A DNA stretch of 64,000 nucleotides from Pseudomonas syringae (GTDB taxonomy: Bacteria > Pseudomonadota > Gammaproteobacteria > Pseudomonadales > Pseudomonadaceae). The position numbers and the translations under genes are program-made. The first letter of the stretch is position 1, and the number at the start of each line of letters is the position of its first letter. Of this stretch, positions 25,259-33,628 are shown one piece after another. The notes beneath the pieces are model-generated. The model was not told where the DNA came from. It saw only the letters and a list, made by a program, of their open reading frames with translations, and ran no database searches. The stretch lies in NCBI RefSeq assembly GCF_001698815.1, contig NZ_LGSI01000051.1, positions 186,001 through 250,000 on the forward strand, read 5' to 3'.

Positions 25259-28090
25259 ATGCAAGAAAGCGTGATGCAGCGCATGTGGAACAGTGCCCAC
25301 CTTTCCGGTGGTAACGCTGCCTATGTGGAAGAGCTCTATGAGCTCTACCTGCACGACCCTAACGCTGTGCCAGAAGAGTGGCGCACCTACTTTCAGAAGT
25401 TGCCCGCTGACGGCAGCACTGCCACCGATGTATCGCATTCTACGATCCGCGATCATTTCGTGTTGCTGGCTAAAAACCAGCGCCGCGCTCAACCGGTGTC
25501 CGCCGGAAGCGTGAGCAGCGAACACGAGAAGAAGCAGGTCGAGGTACTGCGACTTATCCAGGCTTACCGTATGCGTGGCCATCAGGCAGCCCAGCTCGAT
25601 CCGCTGGGCCTGTGGCAGCGTCCTGTGATTGCCGATCTGTCGATCAATCACTACGGGCTGACCAACGCTGATCTGGATACCACTTTCCGTGCTGGCGACT
25701 TGTTCATCGGCAAAGAGGAAGCGAGCCTACGCGAAATTCACGAAACGTTGCAGCAGACATATTGCCGCACCATCGGTTCTGAATTTACGCACATCGTCGA
25801 TTCCGTGCAGCGCAACTGGTTCATGCAGCGCCTTGAGAGTGTTCGCGGTCGTCCGGATTTCTCCGCCGATATCAAGAGCCACTTGCTTGAGCGCGTAACT
25901 GCGGCTGAAGGTCTGGAAAAATACCTGGGTACAAAATATCCGGGTACCAAGCGTTTCGGTCTGGAAGGTGCGGAAAGCCTGATCCCGATGCTGGATGAGT
26001 TGATCCAGCGTTCCGGTTCGTATGGCACCAAGGAAATCGTGATCGGCATGGCCCACCGTGGTCGCCTGAACGTCCTGGTCAACACCTTCGGCAAGAACCC
26101 GCGCGACCTGTTCGACGAGTTTGAAGGCAAGAAAAAAGTCGAGCTGGGCTCCGGTGACGTGAAGTATCACCAGGGTTTCTCGTCGAACGTGATGACCGCA
26201 GGCGGTGAAGTTCACCTGGCCATGGCATTCAACCCGTCTCACCTGGAGATCGTTTCTCCGGTGGTCGAAGGGTCTGTGCGCGCGCGTCAGGATCGTCGTA
26301 ACGATCCGAACGGTGACAAGGTTCTGCCAATTTCCCTCCACGGCGATGCTGCTTTTGCAGGGCAGGGCGTGGTCATGGAAACCTTCCAGATGTCGCAGAC
26401 TCGCGGCTTCAAGACGGGCGGCACGATCCACATCGTCATCAACAACCAGGTTGGTTTCACCATCAGCAACCCGGAAGACTCGCGCTCCACCGAGTACGCG
26501 ACCGACGTTGCCAAGATGATTCAGGCGCCGATTCTCCATGTAAATGGCGATGACCCTGAAGCCGTCGTGTTCGTGACCCAGCTGGCTATCGACTACCGCA
26601 TGCAGTTCAAGCGTGACGTGGTAATCGATCTGGTCTGCTACCGTCGTCGCGGCCACAACGAAGCGGACGAACCGAGCGGCACCCAGCCGTTGATGTACCA
26701 GCAGATCGCCAAGCAGCGCACCACCCGCGAGCTGTACGCTGAAAACCTGATCAAGGCCGGTGTACTCGATGACGCCCGCGTGCAGGCGAAAATCGATGAC
26801 TATCGCAACGCGCTGGACAACGGTCTGCATGTTGTAAAAAGCCTGGTCAAGGAGCCGAACAAAGAGTTGTTCGTGGACTGGCGTCCATACCTGGGCCACG
26901 CCTGGACTGCGCGTCATGACACCCGCTTTGATCTGAAAACCCTGCAGGAACTGTCCGCCAAGCTCATGGAGCTGCCAGAAGGCTTCGTGGTTCAGCGTCA
27001 GGTGCAGAAGATCTACGAAGACCGTCAGAAGATGCAAGCCGGCGGCCTGCCGATCAACTGGGGTTACGCTGAAACCATGGCGTACGCGACCCTGGCGTTC
27101 GAAGGTCACCCGATTCGCATGACCGGCCAGGACATCGGCCGCGGGACGTTCTCGCACCGTCACGCCGTGCTGCACAACCAGAAAGACTCCACGACCTACA
27201 TCCCGCTGCAGAATCTGTATGCCGGTCAGCCACGTTTCGACCTGTATGACTCCTTCCTGTCGGAAGAAGCCGTACTGGCTTTCGAATACGGCTACTCGAC
27301 GACCCAGCCAGATGCACTGGTTATCTGGGAAGCCCAGTTCGGCGACTTCGCCAACGGTGCACAGGTTGTTGTCGACCAGTTCATCACCAGCGGCGAGCAC
27401 AAGTGGGGCCGTCTGTGCGGTCTGACCATGCTGTTGCCACACGGTTATGAAGGTCAGGGCCCGGAGCACTCCTCCGCGCGTCTCGAGCGTTACCTGCAAT
27501 TGTGTGCCGAGCACAACATTCAGGTGTGCGTGCCGACTACCCCTGCGCAGATCTACCACTTGCTTCGCCGTCAGGTGATTCGTCCGCTGCGCAAGCCGTT
27601 GATCGTGCTGACTCCGAAGTCGTTGCTGCGTCACAAACTGGCCGTGTCGACCCTGGAAGATCTCGCCGAAGGCTCGTTCCAGACCGTTATCCCGGAAATC
27701 GATACCCTCGATGCCGCCAAGGTTACGCGTCTGGTGATGTGCAGCGGCAAGGTCTACTACGACCTGCTTGAAAAACGCCGTGCCGAAGGCCGTGAAGACA
27801 CCATCATCGTGCGTCTTGAACAGCTGTATCCGTTCCCTGAAGACGACCTGATGGAAACGCTTGCTCCTTATACCAATCTGCAAAATGCAGTGTGGTGTCA
27901 GGAAGAGCCGATGAACCAGGGCGCCTGGTACAGCAGCCAGCATCATCTGCGTCGCAGCGTTGGCAATCACAACCGCAACCTCGTGCTCGAGTATGCCGGT
28001 CGTGACGCCTCTGCAGCACCCGCTTGTGGCTACGCTTCGATGCACGCTGAGCAGCAGGAAAAACTGCTCAAAGATGCCTTCACTGTTTAA
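25259..28090 (+). CDS. sucA: 2-oxoglutarate dehydrogenase, E1 component
   Basis: Thiamine-diphosphate decarboxylase that starts the 2-oxoglutarate dehydrogenase reaction and hands a succinyl group to SucB. It has 943 residues, as usual. The N-terminal segment LSGGNAAYVEELYELYLHDP is the E2-contact region; IGMAHRGRLNVLVNTFGK and HGDAAFAGQGVVMET form the ThDP/Mg site; RRGHNEADEPSGTQP is a conserved active-site loop. The ATG at 25259 has GAGGGTGA upstream. It is followed by sucB after 41 bases. Confidence 0.98.
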   Translation: MQESVMQRMWNSAHLSGGNAAYVEELYELYLHDPNAVPEEWRTYFQKLPADGSTATDVSHSTIRDHFVLLAKNQRRAQPVSAGSVSSEHEKKQVEVLRLIQAYRMRGHQAAQLDPLGLWQRPVIADLSINHYGLTNADLDTTFRAGDLFIGKEEASLREIHETLQQTYCRTIGSEFTHIVDSVQRNWFMQRLESVRGRPDFSADIKSHLLERVTAAEGLEKYLGTKYPGTKRFGLEGAESLIPMLDELIQRSGSYGTKEIVIGMAHRGRLNVLVNTFGKNPRDLFDEFEGKKKVELGSGDVKYHQGFSSNVMTAGGEVHLAMAFNPSHLEIVSPVVEGSVRARQDRRNDPNGDKVLPISLHGDAAFAGQGVVMETFQMSQTRGFKTGGTIHIVINNQVGFTISNPEDSRSTEYATDVAKMIQAPILHVNGDDPEAVVFVTQLAIDYRMQFKRDVVIDLVCYRRRGHNEADEPSGTQPLMYQQIAKQRTTRELYAENLIKAGVLDDARVQAKIDDYRNALDNGLHVVKSLVKEPNKELFVDWRPYLGHAWTARHDTRFDLKTLQELSAKLMELPEGFVVQRQVQKIYEDRQKMQAGGLPINWGYAETMAYATLAFEGHPIRMTGQDIGRGTFSHRHAVLHNQKDSTTYIPLQNLYAGQPRFDLYDSFLSEEAVLAFEYGYSTTQPDALVIWEAQFGDFANGAQVVVDQFITSGEHKWGRLCGLTMLLPHGYEGQGPEHSSARLERYLQLCAEHNIQVCVPTTPAQIYHLLRRQVIRPLRKPLIVLTPKSLLRHKLAVSTLEDLAEGSFQTVIPEIDTLDAAKVTRLVMCSGKVYYDLLEKRRAEGREDTIIVRLEQLYPFPEDDLMETLAPYTNLQNAVWCQEEPMNQGAWYSSQHHLRRSVGNHNRNLVLEYAGRDASAAPACGYASMHAEQQEKLLKDAFTV

Positions 28091-28131
28091 CGCCTTCGCG
28101 CATTAGAAACCGAATTAAGGAATTACAGATA

Positions 28132-29367
28132 ATGGCTATCGAGATCAAAGCCCCCTCTTTCCCGGAATCAGTTGCCGATGGCACCATTTCCAAATGGCAC
28201 AAGCAGCCGGGCGAAGCGGTAAGACGTGACGAGCTTCTGGTCGACATCGAGACCGACAAAGTCGTGCTCGAAGTGTTGGCAGAAGCTGACGGCGTGCTGG
28301 CATCGATCGTGAAAGGTGAGGGTGAAACTGTCCTGTCCAACGAACTGATTGCAACGCTGGATGCGGGTGGTACTGCTTCGGCAGCACCTGCAGCCGCCGC
28401 TGCTCCAGCTGCTGGCGCACCGGCCCAGGCGGCGGCTCCGGCCGCTGCTGCTGGCGACGAAGATTCCATCGCTGCACCGGCTGCGCGCAAACTGGCTGAA
28501 GAAAACGCCATCAACCTGGCCAGCGTCAAGGGCACCGGTAAAGACGGCCGTATCACCAAGGAAGACGTGGTTGCTGCGGTTGAAGCGAAGAAATCCGCTC
28601 CTGCTGCTGCACCGGCTGCCAAGCCTGCCGCCGCGCCTGCTGCTCCAGTGTTTGCTGCTGGCGACCGCATCGAGAAGCGTGTGCCGATGACCCGCGTGCG
28701 TGCCACCGTGGCCAAGCGTCTGGTTGAAGCTCAGTCGAACATGGCGATGCTGACTACGTTCAACGAAGTCGACATGACTGAAGTCATGGCGCTGCGTTCG
28801 AAGTACAAGGATCTGTTCGAGAAGTCTCACAACGGCGTACGTCTGGGCTTCATGTCGTTCTTCGTCAAGGCTGCCACCGAAGCGCTGAAACGCTACCCGG
28901 CTGTCAACGCCTCGATCGACGGCTCCGACATCGTTTACCACGGCTATGCCGACGTTGGTGTTGCTGTGTCCAGCGATCGTGGTCTGGTGGTTCCTGTGCT
29001 GCGTAACGCAGAACAGATGACCCTGGCTGAAATCGAAGGCGGCATCGCTGCTTTCGGCAAGAAAGCCCGTGACGGCAAGCTGTCCATGGAAGAGATGATC
29101 GGTGGTACCTTCACCATCACCAACGGTGGTACTTTCGGATCGATGATGTCGACCCCGATCGTCAACCCGCCGCAAGCGGCTATCCTGGGCATGCACAACA
29201 TTCTGCAACGTCCGATGGCAATCAACGGTCAGGTAGTTATCCGTCCGATGATGTATCTGGCGCTGTCCTACGATCACCGTCTGATCGATGGTAAAGAAGC
29301 CGTGACGTTCCTGGTGACAATCAAGAACCTGCTGGAAGATCCGGCTCGTCTGCTGCTGGATATTTGA
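28132..29367 (+). CDS. sucB: Dihydrolipoyl succinyltransferase (E2)
   Basis: Core of the 2-oxoglutarate dehydrogenase complex, 411 residues. One lipoyl domain has its lysine in DIETDKVVLEV (about residue 43). An Ala/Pro linker (about 82-105) leads to the E1/E3-binding domain (about 110-145, AAPAARKLAEENAINL), followed by a second Ala/Pro linker. The catalytic domain ends with the active histidine in SYDHRLIDGKEAVTF (about 382). There is a single lipoyl domain, as normal for SucB rather than AceF. Confidence 0.98.
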   Translation: MAIEIKAPSFPESVADGTISKWHKQPGEAVRRDELLVDIETDKVVLEVLAEADGVLASIVKGEGETVLSNELIATLDAGGTASAAPAAAAAPAAGAPAQAAAPAAAAGDEDSIAAPAARKLAEENAINLASVKGTGKDGRITKEDVVAAVEAKKSAPAAAPAAKPAAAPAAPVFAAGDRIEKRVPMTRVRATVAKRLVEAQSNMAMLTTFNEVDMTEVMALRSKYKDLFEKSHNGVRLGFMSFFVKAATEALKRYPAVNASIDGSDIVYHGYADVGVAVSSDRGLVVPVLRNAEQMTLAEIEGGIAAFGKKARDGKLSMEEMIGGTFTITNGGTFGSMMSTPIVNPPQAAILGMHNILQRPMAINGQVVIRPMMYLALSYDHRLIDGKEAVTFLVTIKNLLEDPARLLLDI

Positions 29368-29379
29368 TGAGGCAGCCCC

Positions 29380-29521
29380 TAGCTGCAAGCCGCTGGCTGC
29401 AAAAGAAAGGCAGCCAGGCGTACAGCTCGGGTTTTGCAAATTACATCTAATGAACAGGTTGCAACGCTCGTCTGTAAAACATCACAGACCGGCTTGCAGC
29501 TTGTGGCTTGAAGCTCGCAGC
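29380..29521. repeat. Inverted-repeat element between sucB and lpdG
   Basis: AGCTGCAAGCCG (29381-29392) is repeated in inverse as CGGCTTGCAGCT (29490-29501). Related words TGGCTGC, GTGGCTTGAAGCT and GCAGCTA surround both arms. CTGCAAGC-rich elements of this kind are scattered between genes in Pseudomonas. It fills most of the 173-base gap and could form a long stem inside the suc operon. Confidence 0.6.
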
Positions 29522-29540
29522 TAAAGAGGAACTCTTTTTT

Positions 29541-30977
29541 ATGTCCCAGAAATTCGACGTGGTAGTGATTGGCGCAGGCCCTGGCGGTTATGTAGCCGCC
29601 ATCAAGGCTGCGCAACTTGGTCTCAAGACTGCCTGCATCGAGAAATATCAGGACAAGGAGGGCAAACTGGCTCTCGGCGGTACTTGCCTGAACGTAGGGT
29701 GCATTCCTTCCAAGGCGCTGCTGGACAGCTCCTGGAAATTCTACGAAGCCAAGAATGGTTTCGCGATCCACGGCATCTCGACTTCCGACGTATCGATGGA
29801 CGTTCCGGCCATGATTGGTCGCAAGTCCACCATCGTCAAAGGCTTGACCGGCGGCGTTGCCAGCCTGTTCAAGGCCAATGGCGTGACCACCCTGCAAGGC
29901 CACGGCAAGTTGCTGGCCGGCAAGAAAGTCGAACTGACTGGCGCTGACGGCACCGTTGAAATCATCGAAGCGGACCACGTGATCCTGGCTTCGGGTTCGC
30001 GTCCGATCGACATTCCACCGGCTCCGGTCGATCAGAAAGTTATCGTCGACTCTACCGGTGCCCTGGAATTCCAACAGGTTCCACAACGTCTGGGCGTTAT
30101 CGGCGCTGGCGTTATCGGTCTGGAGCTGGGCTCGGTATGGGCTCGTCTGGGCGCTCAGGTCACTGTTCTGGAAGCGCTGGAGAAATTCATTCCGGCCGCT
30201 GACGAAGCCGTTTCCAAAGAAGCCTTGAAAACCTTCACCAAGCAAGGCCTGGACATCAAGCTGGGCGCTCGCGTGACCGGTTCCAAGGTTAACGGCGAAG
30301 AAGTGGTTGTCAGCTACACCGACGCAGCGGGCGAGCAATCGATCACTTTCGACCGCCTGATCGTGGCCGTTGGTCGTCGTCCGGTGACCACCGACCTGCT
30401 GGCTGCGGACAGCGGCGTGGACCTGGATGAGCGCGGTTTCATCTACGTCGACGACTTCTGCACCACCAGCGTTCCTGGCGTTTATGCAATCGGTGACGTG
30501 GTTCGTGGTCTGATGCTGGCCCACAAAGCCTCGGAAGAAGGCATCATGGTTGTCGAGCGTATCAAGGGCCACAAGGCTCAGATGAACTACAATTTGATTC
30601 CTTCGGTTATCTACACCCACCCGGAAATCGCATGGGTTGGTAAAACCGAGCAGACCTTGAAGGCTGAAGGCGTTGAAGTTAACGTCGGCACCTTCCCATT
30701 CGCAGCCAGCGGCCGCGCAATGGCAGCCAACGATACTGGCGGTTTCGTCAAGATCATCGCTGACGCCAAGACTGATCGCGTATTGGGCGTTCACGTCATT
30801 GGTCCGAGCGCTGCGGAATTGGTACAGCAGGGCGCGATCGCGATGGAATTCGGCAGCAGTGCCGAAGACATCGGCATGATGGTTTTCTCCCATCCGACGC
30901 TGTCCGAAGCATTGCATGAAGCTGCTCTGGCTGTGAATGGCGGTGCCATCCACATCCAGAACCGCAAAAAACGCTAA
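29541..30977 (+). CDS. lpdG: Dihydrolipoyl dehydrogenase (E3)
   Basis: A 478-residue FAD disulfide oxidoreductase that re-oxidises lipoyl groups of SucB (and of the other complexes that share it). The FAD loop GAGPGGYVAAIKAAQLG is near residue 11, the redox disulfide is in GGTCLNVGCIPSKALL, the NAD loop is GAGVIGLELGSVWARLG, and the C-terminal His-Glu dyad is in HPTLSEALHEA. The start at 29541 follows AAAGAGGA. It is the third gene of sucAB-lpdG-sucCD. Confidence 0.97.
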   Translation: MSQKFDVVVIGAGPGGYVAAIKAAQLGLKTACIEKYQDKEGKLALGGTCLNVGCIPSKALLDSSWKFYEAKNGFAIHGISTSDVSMDVPAMIGRKSTIVKGLTGGVASLFKANGVTTLQGHGKLLAGKKVELTGADGTVEIIEADHVILASGSRPIDIPPAPVDQKVIVDSTGALEFQQVPQRLGVIGAGVIGLELGSVWARLGAQVTVLEALEKFIPAADEAVSKEALKTFTKQGLDIKLGARVTGSKVNGEEVVVSYTDAAGEQSITFDRLIVAVGRRPVTTDLLAADSGVDLDERGFIYVDDFCTTSVPGVYAIGDVVRGLMLAHKASEEGIMVVERIKGHKAQMNYNLIPSVIYTHPEIAWVGKTEQTLKAEGVEVNVGTFPFAASGRAMAANDTGGFVKIIADAKTDRVLGVHVIGPSAAELVQQGAIAMEFGSSAEDIGMMVFSHPTLSEALHEAALAVNGGAIHIQNRKKR

Positions 30978-31198
30978 GACAATAAGAGAAACCACGACGG
31001 ACTGCCCGTCGTGAGCCTTGCGAGCAAGACTCACCGCGGAATGTCCGCCGGACTCGACCTCTGAGGTGTTCTCTGAAACCTGACGGACCCACGCGGTTTG
31101 CCAGGTTTCGGGGCCGCCGGGAGTAGCGGTCACAGGTGGTGCGGCACGCCAGACGTGCAGCACCGAATGCGCAGTACCTAACGAAGACGGTAATAAGC
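30978..31198 (+). promoter_or_regulatory. Structured leader of sucC (candidate sucC RNA motif)
   Basis: The 221 bases before sucC hold three stems. CACGACGG/CCGTCGTG is at 30993-31013 (loop 5). GAAACCTG/CAGGTTTC is at 31075-31082 and 31102-31109. An 11-bp stem with one mismatch, GGTGCGGCACG/CGTGCAGCACC, is at 31138-31164 (loop 5), ending 34 bases before the sucC start. No gene fits. A conserved sucC RNA has been reported in Pseudomonas, and this is the expected place for it. The identification is from position and structure only. Confidence 0.55.
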
Positions 31199-32365
31199 AT
31201 GAATCTTCACGAGTATCAGGGTAAGCAGCTGTTCGCTGAATACGGCCTGCCAGTATCCAAAGGCTACGCAGTAGACACCCCGGAAGCAGCAGCAGAAGCG
31301 TGCGACAAGATTGGCGGCACTGAATGGGTTGTCAAAGCCCAGGTTCACGCTGGTGGTCGCGGTAAAGCGGGTGGCGTCAAGCTGGTTCGCAGCAAAGAAG
31401 ACGCGGCAGCCTTCGCACAGCAATGGCTGGGCAAGCGTCTGGTGACTTACCAGACCGACGCCAACGGTCAGCCAGTGACCAAGATCCTGGTTGAGTCCTG
31501 CACCGACATCGCTAAAGAGCTGTATCTCGGCGCTGTAGTGGATCGTTCGAGCCGTCGTATCGTGTTCATGGCTTCCACTGAAGGTGGCGTGGACATCGAG
31601 AAAATCGCTCACGACACTCCTGAGAAGATTCTCAAAGCCACTATCGATCCACTGGTTGGCGCTCAGCCATTCCAGGGTCGCGATCTGGCTTTCCAGCTGG
31701 GTCTGGAAGGCAAGCAGGTCACTCAGTTCGCCAAGATCTTCACCGGTCTGGCCAAACTGTTCCAGGACCATGACCTGGCTCTGCTGGAAGTGAACCCGCT
31801 GGTTATCAAGGCTGACGGCGATCTGCACTGCCTGGACGCCAAGATCAACATTGACGCCAACGCCATGTACCGTCAGCCAAAGCTGAAGGCTTTTCACGAT
31901 CCATCGCAAGATGATCCACGTGAAGCCCATGCTGCCAAGTTCGAACTGAACTACGTGGCGCTGGAAGGTAACATCGGTTGCATGGTCAACGGTGCTGGCT
32001 TGGCCATGGGTACCATGGACATCGTCAACCTGCATGGCGGCAAACCTGCCAACTTCCTCGACGTTGGTGGCGGCGCAACCAAGGAACGCGTTACCGAAGC
32101 GTTCAAGATCATCCTGTCCGACAGCAATGTCGCCGCAGTATTGGTCAACATCTTCGGCGGCATCGTTCGTTGCGACATGATTGCCGAAGGCATCATCGGT
32201 GCAGTGAAAGAAGTCGGCGTTAAAATCCCGGTTGTTGTTCGCCTTGAAGGCAACAACGCTGAACTGGGCGCTAAAGTACTGGCAGAAAGCGGTTTGAACA
32301 TCATCGCAGCTACCAGCCTGACCGACGCTGCTCAACAAGTTGTCAAAGCTGCGGAGGGCAAGTAA
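31199..32365 (+). CDS. sucC: Succinyl-CoA synthetase, beta subunit
   Basis: A 388-residue subunit of the ADP-forming enzyme that makes ATP while converting succinyl-CoA to succinate. The N-terminal ATP-grasp begins MNLHEYQGKQLFAEYGLPV, with WVVKAQVHAGGRGKAGGVK (about 40-60) binding nucleotide. NGAGLAMGTMDIV and NIFGGIVRCDMIAEG are typical of the C-terminal half. A longer open frame upstream is not conserved; the ATG at 31199 starts the family sequence. Its stop overlaps the sucD start by one base (TAATG). Confidence 0.97.
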   Translation: MNLHEYQGKQLFAEYGLPVSKGYAVDTPEAAAEACDKIGGTEWVVKAQVHAGGRGKAGGVKLVRSKEDAAAFAQQWLGKRLVTYQTDANGQPVTKILVESCTDIAKELYLGAVVDRSSRRIVFMASTEGGVDIEKIAHDTPEKILKATIDPLVGAQPFQGRDLAFQLGLEGKQVTQFAKIFTGLAKLFQDHDLALLEVNPLVIKADGDLHCLDAKINIDANAMYRQPKLKAFHDPSQDDPREAHAAKFELNYVALEGNIGCMVNGAGLAMGTMDIVNLHGGKPANFLDVGGGATKERVTEAFKIILSDSNVAAVLVNIFGGIVRCDMIAEGIIGAVKEVGVKIPVVVRLEGNNAELGAKVLAESGLNIIAATSLTDAAQQVVKAAEGK

Positions 32366-33246
32366 TGAGCGTCCTGATCAATAAAGACACCAAAGTAATC
32401 TGCCAGGGCTTCACCGGTTCGCAGGGTACTTTCCACTCCGAGCAAGCCATTGCCTACGGCACCAAAATGGTTGGCGGCGTGACTCCAGGCAAAGGCGGCA
32501 CCACGCACCTGAACCTGCCAGTGTTCAACACTGTGAAAGAAGCGGTAGAAACCACTGGCGCTACTGCCAGCGTAATCTACGTTCCTGCTCCTTTCTGCAA
32601 GGATTCCATCCTTGAAGCAGCATTCGCCGGCATCAAGCTGATCGTGTGCATCACCGAAGGCATTCCTACCCTGGACATGCTGGATGCCAAGGTCAAGTGC
32701 GACGAGCTGGGCGTGGTCCTGATCGGCCCTAACTGCCCAGGCGTGATCACTCCGGGCGAATGCAAGATCGGCATCATGCCAGGTCACATTCACTTGCCAG
32801 GCAAAGTAGGCATCGTGTCGCGTTCCGGCACCCTGACTTACGAAGCTGTGAAGCAGACTACTGACGCCGGTTTCGGTCAGTCGACTTGCGTTGGTATTGG
32901 TGGTGACCCGATTCCTGGTTCCAACTTCATCGATATCCTGAAGTTGTTCCAGGAAGACCCGAAGACCGAAGCGATCGTCATGATCGGTGAGATCGGCGGT
33001 TCGGCTGAAGAAGAAGCGGCTGCCTACATCAAGGCACACGTAACCAAGCCGGTTGTTTCCTACATCGCTGGTGTGACTGCCCCTGCGGGCAAGCGCATGG
33101 GCCATGCTGGCGCAATCATCTCCGGCGGCAAAGGTACTGCAGACGAGAAGTTCGCAGCACTGGAAGACGCTGGCGTGAAAACCGTGCGTTCCCTGGCTGA
33201 CATCGGTAAGGCTTTGGCCGAGCTGACTGGTTGGGCTGTCAAGTAA
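32365..33246 (+). CDS. sucD: Succinyl-CoA synthetase, alpha subunit
   Basis: A 293-residue CoA-binding subunit that carries the phospho-histidine. The start MSVLINKDTKVICQGFTGSQG is typical. CoA-binding segments include PAPFCKDSILEA and GPNCPGVITPGECKIGIMPG. The phosphorylated histidine is in KRMGHAGAIISGGKGTADEK (about residue 248). It overlaps sucC by one base and ends the suc operon; a clean terminator follows 29 bases later. Confidence 0.98.
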   Translation: MSVLINKDTKVICQGFTGSQGTFHSEQAIAYGTKMVGGVTPGKGGTTHLNLPVFNTVKEAVETTGATASVIYVPAPFCKDSILEAAFAGIKLIVCITEGIPTLDMLDAKVKCDELGVVLIGPNCPGVITPGECKIGIMPGHIHLPGKVGIVSRSGTLTYEAVKQTTDAGFGQSTCVGIGGDPIPGSNFIDILKLFQEDPKTEAIVMIGEIGGSAEEEAAAYIKAHVTKPVVSYIAGVTAPAGKRMGHAGAIISGGKGTADEKFAALEDAGVKTVRSLADIGKALAELTGWAVK

Positions 33247-33275
33247 GCTTCTGCTTACCTGATCGAGCAATCGAC

Positions 33276-33299
33276 AAAGGCCACCTTCGGGTGGCCTTT
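33276..33299 (+). terminator. Rho-independent terminator of the suc operon
   Basis: AAAGGCCACC, tetraloop TTCG, GGTGGCCTTT: a perfect 10-bp stem with a UUCG loop, 29 bases after sucD. Confidence 0.92.
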
Positions 33300-33321
33300 G
33301 TGCGTTATGGGATATAGCACT

Positions 33322-33411
33322 TGTTGGAGCGAGGCTTGCCCGCGAAGGCGTTCGTTCAGCCGACCGCAATGCTGGTAGGGGAACCGCTTCGCGGGCAGGC
33401 CTCGCCAACGG
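33322..33411. repeat. REP pair between sucD and brnQ
   Basis: GTTGGAGCGAGGCTTGCCCG at the left and its imperfect inverse CGGGCAGGCCTCGCCAACG at the right, about 40 bases apart. This is the same REP type as at 38708, 46751 and 56166. Confidence 0.82.
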
Positions 33412-33628
33412 ATTTCCAGCGTTCAGAAAAGGTGCGTTCATCGCCCGGTGCGCCCTCTATCAGTGCAAAACACACGCAAATTGGTTAGGCTAGCGGCCAT
33501 TTTGTGCAGGGTGGTTCTCACAAGGAGTCACCGCACAGTCAGGTCGGTCCTAAAAGGGCTGGCAGCATTTCCCTTATCCGCCGGGAAATCTCCTCTAAAT
33601 TTCGATTTGAATGTGTGGTTTCCTTCTG
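33412..33628. other. Upstream region of brnQ
   Basis: No gene seen. A small hairpin, ATTTCCC (33567-33573) with GGGAAAT (33583-33589) and a nine-base loop, lies about 40 bases before the start. I could not assign a promoter or a clear ribosome site; brnQ seems to have a weak or non-canonical translation start. Confidence 0.4.

Noticed and set aside
25727..28045. Open frame of 772 codons antisense to sucA
   Set aside because: Same shadow effect; it starts and ends inside sucA and has no ribosome site or family similarity.
29381..29501. Possible CRISPR or insertion-sequence remnant between sucB and lpdG
   Set aside because: There are only two inverted arms, no regular spacers and no transposase fragment; an intergenic repeat element explains it better.
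31136..31198. N-terminal extension of SucC
   Set aside because: The conserved protein begins MNLHEYQGKQL at 31199, and the upstream bases fold into the leader hairpin.
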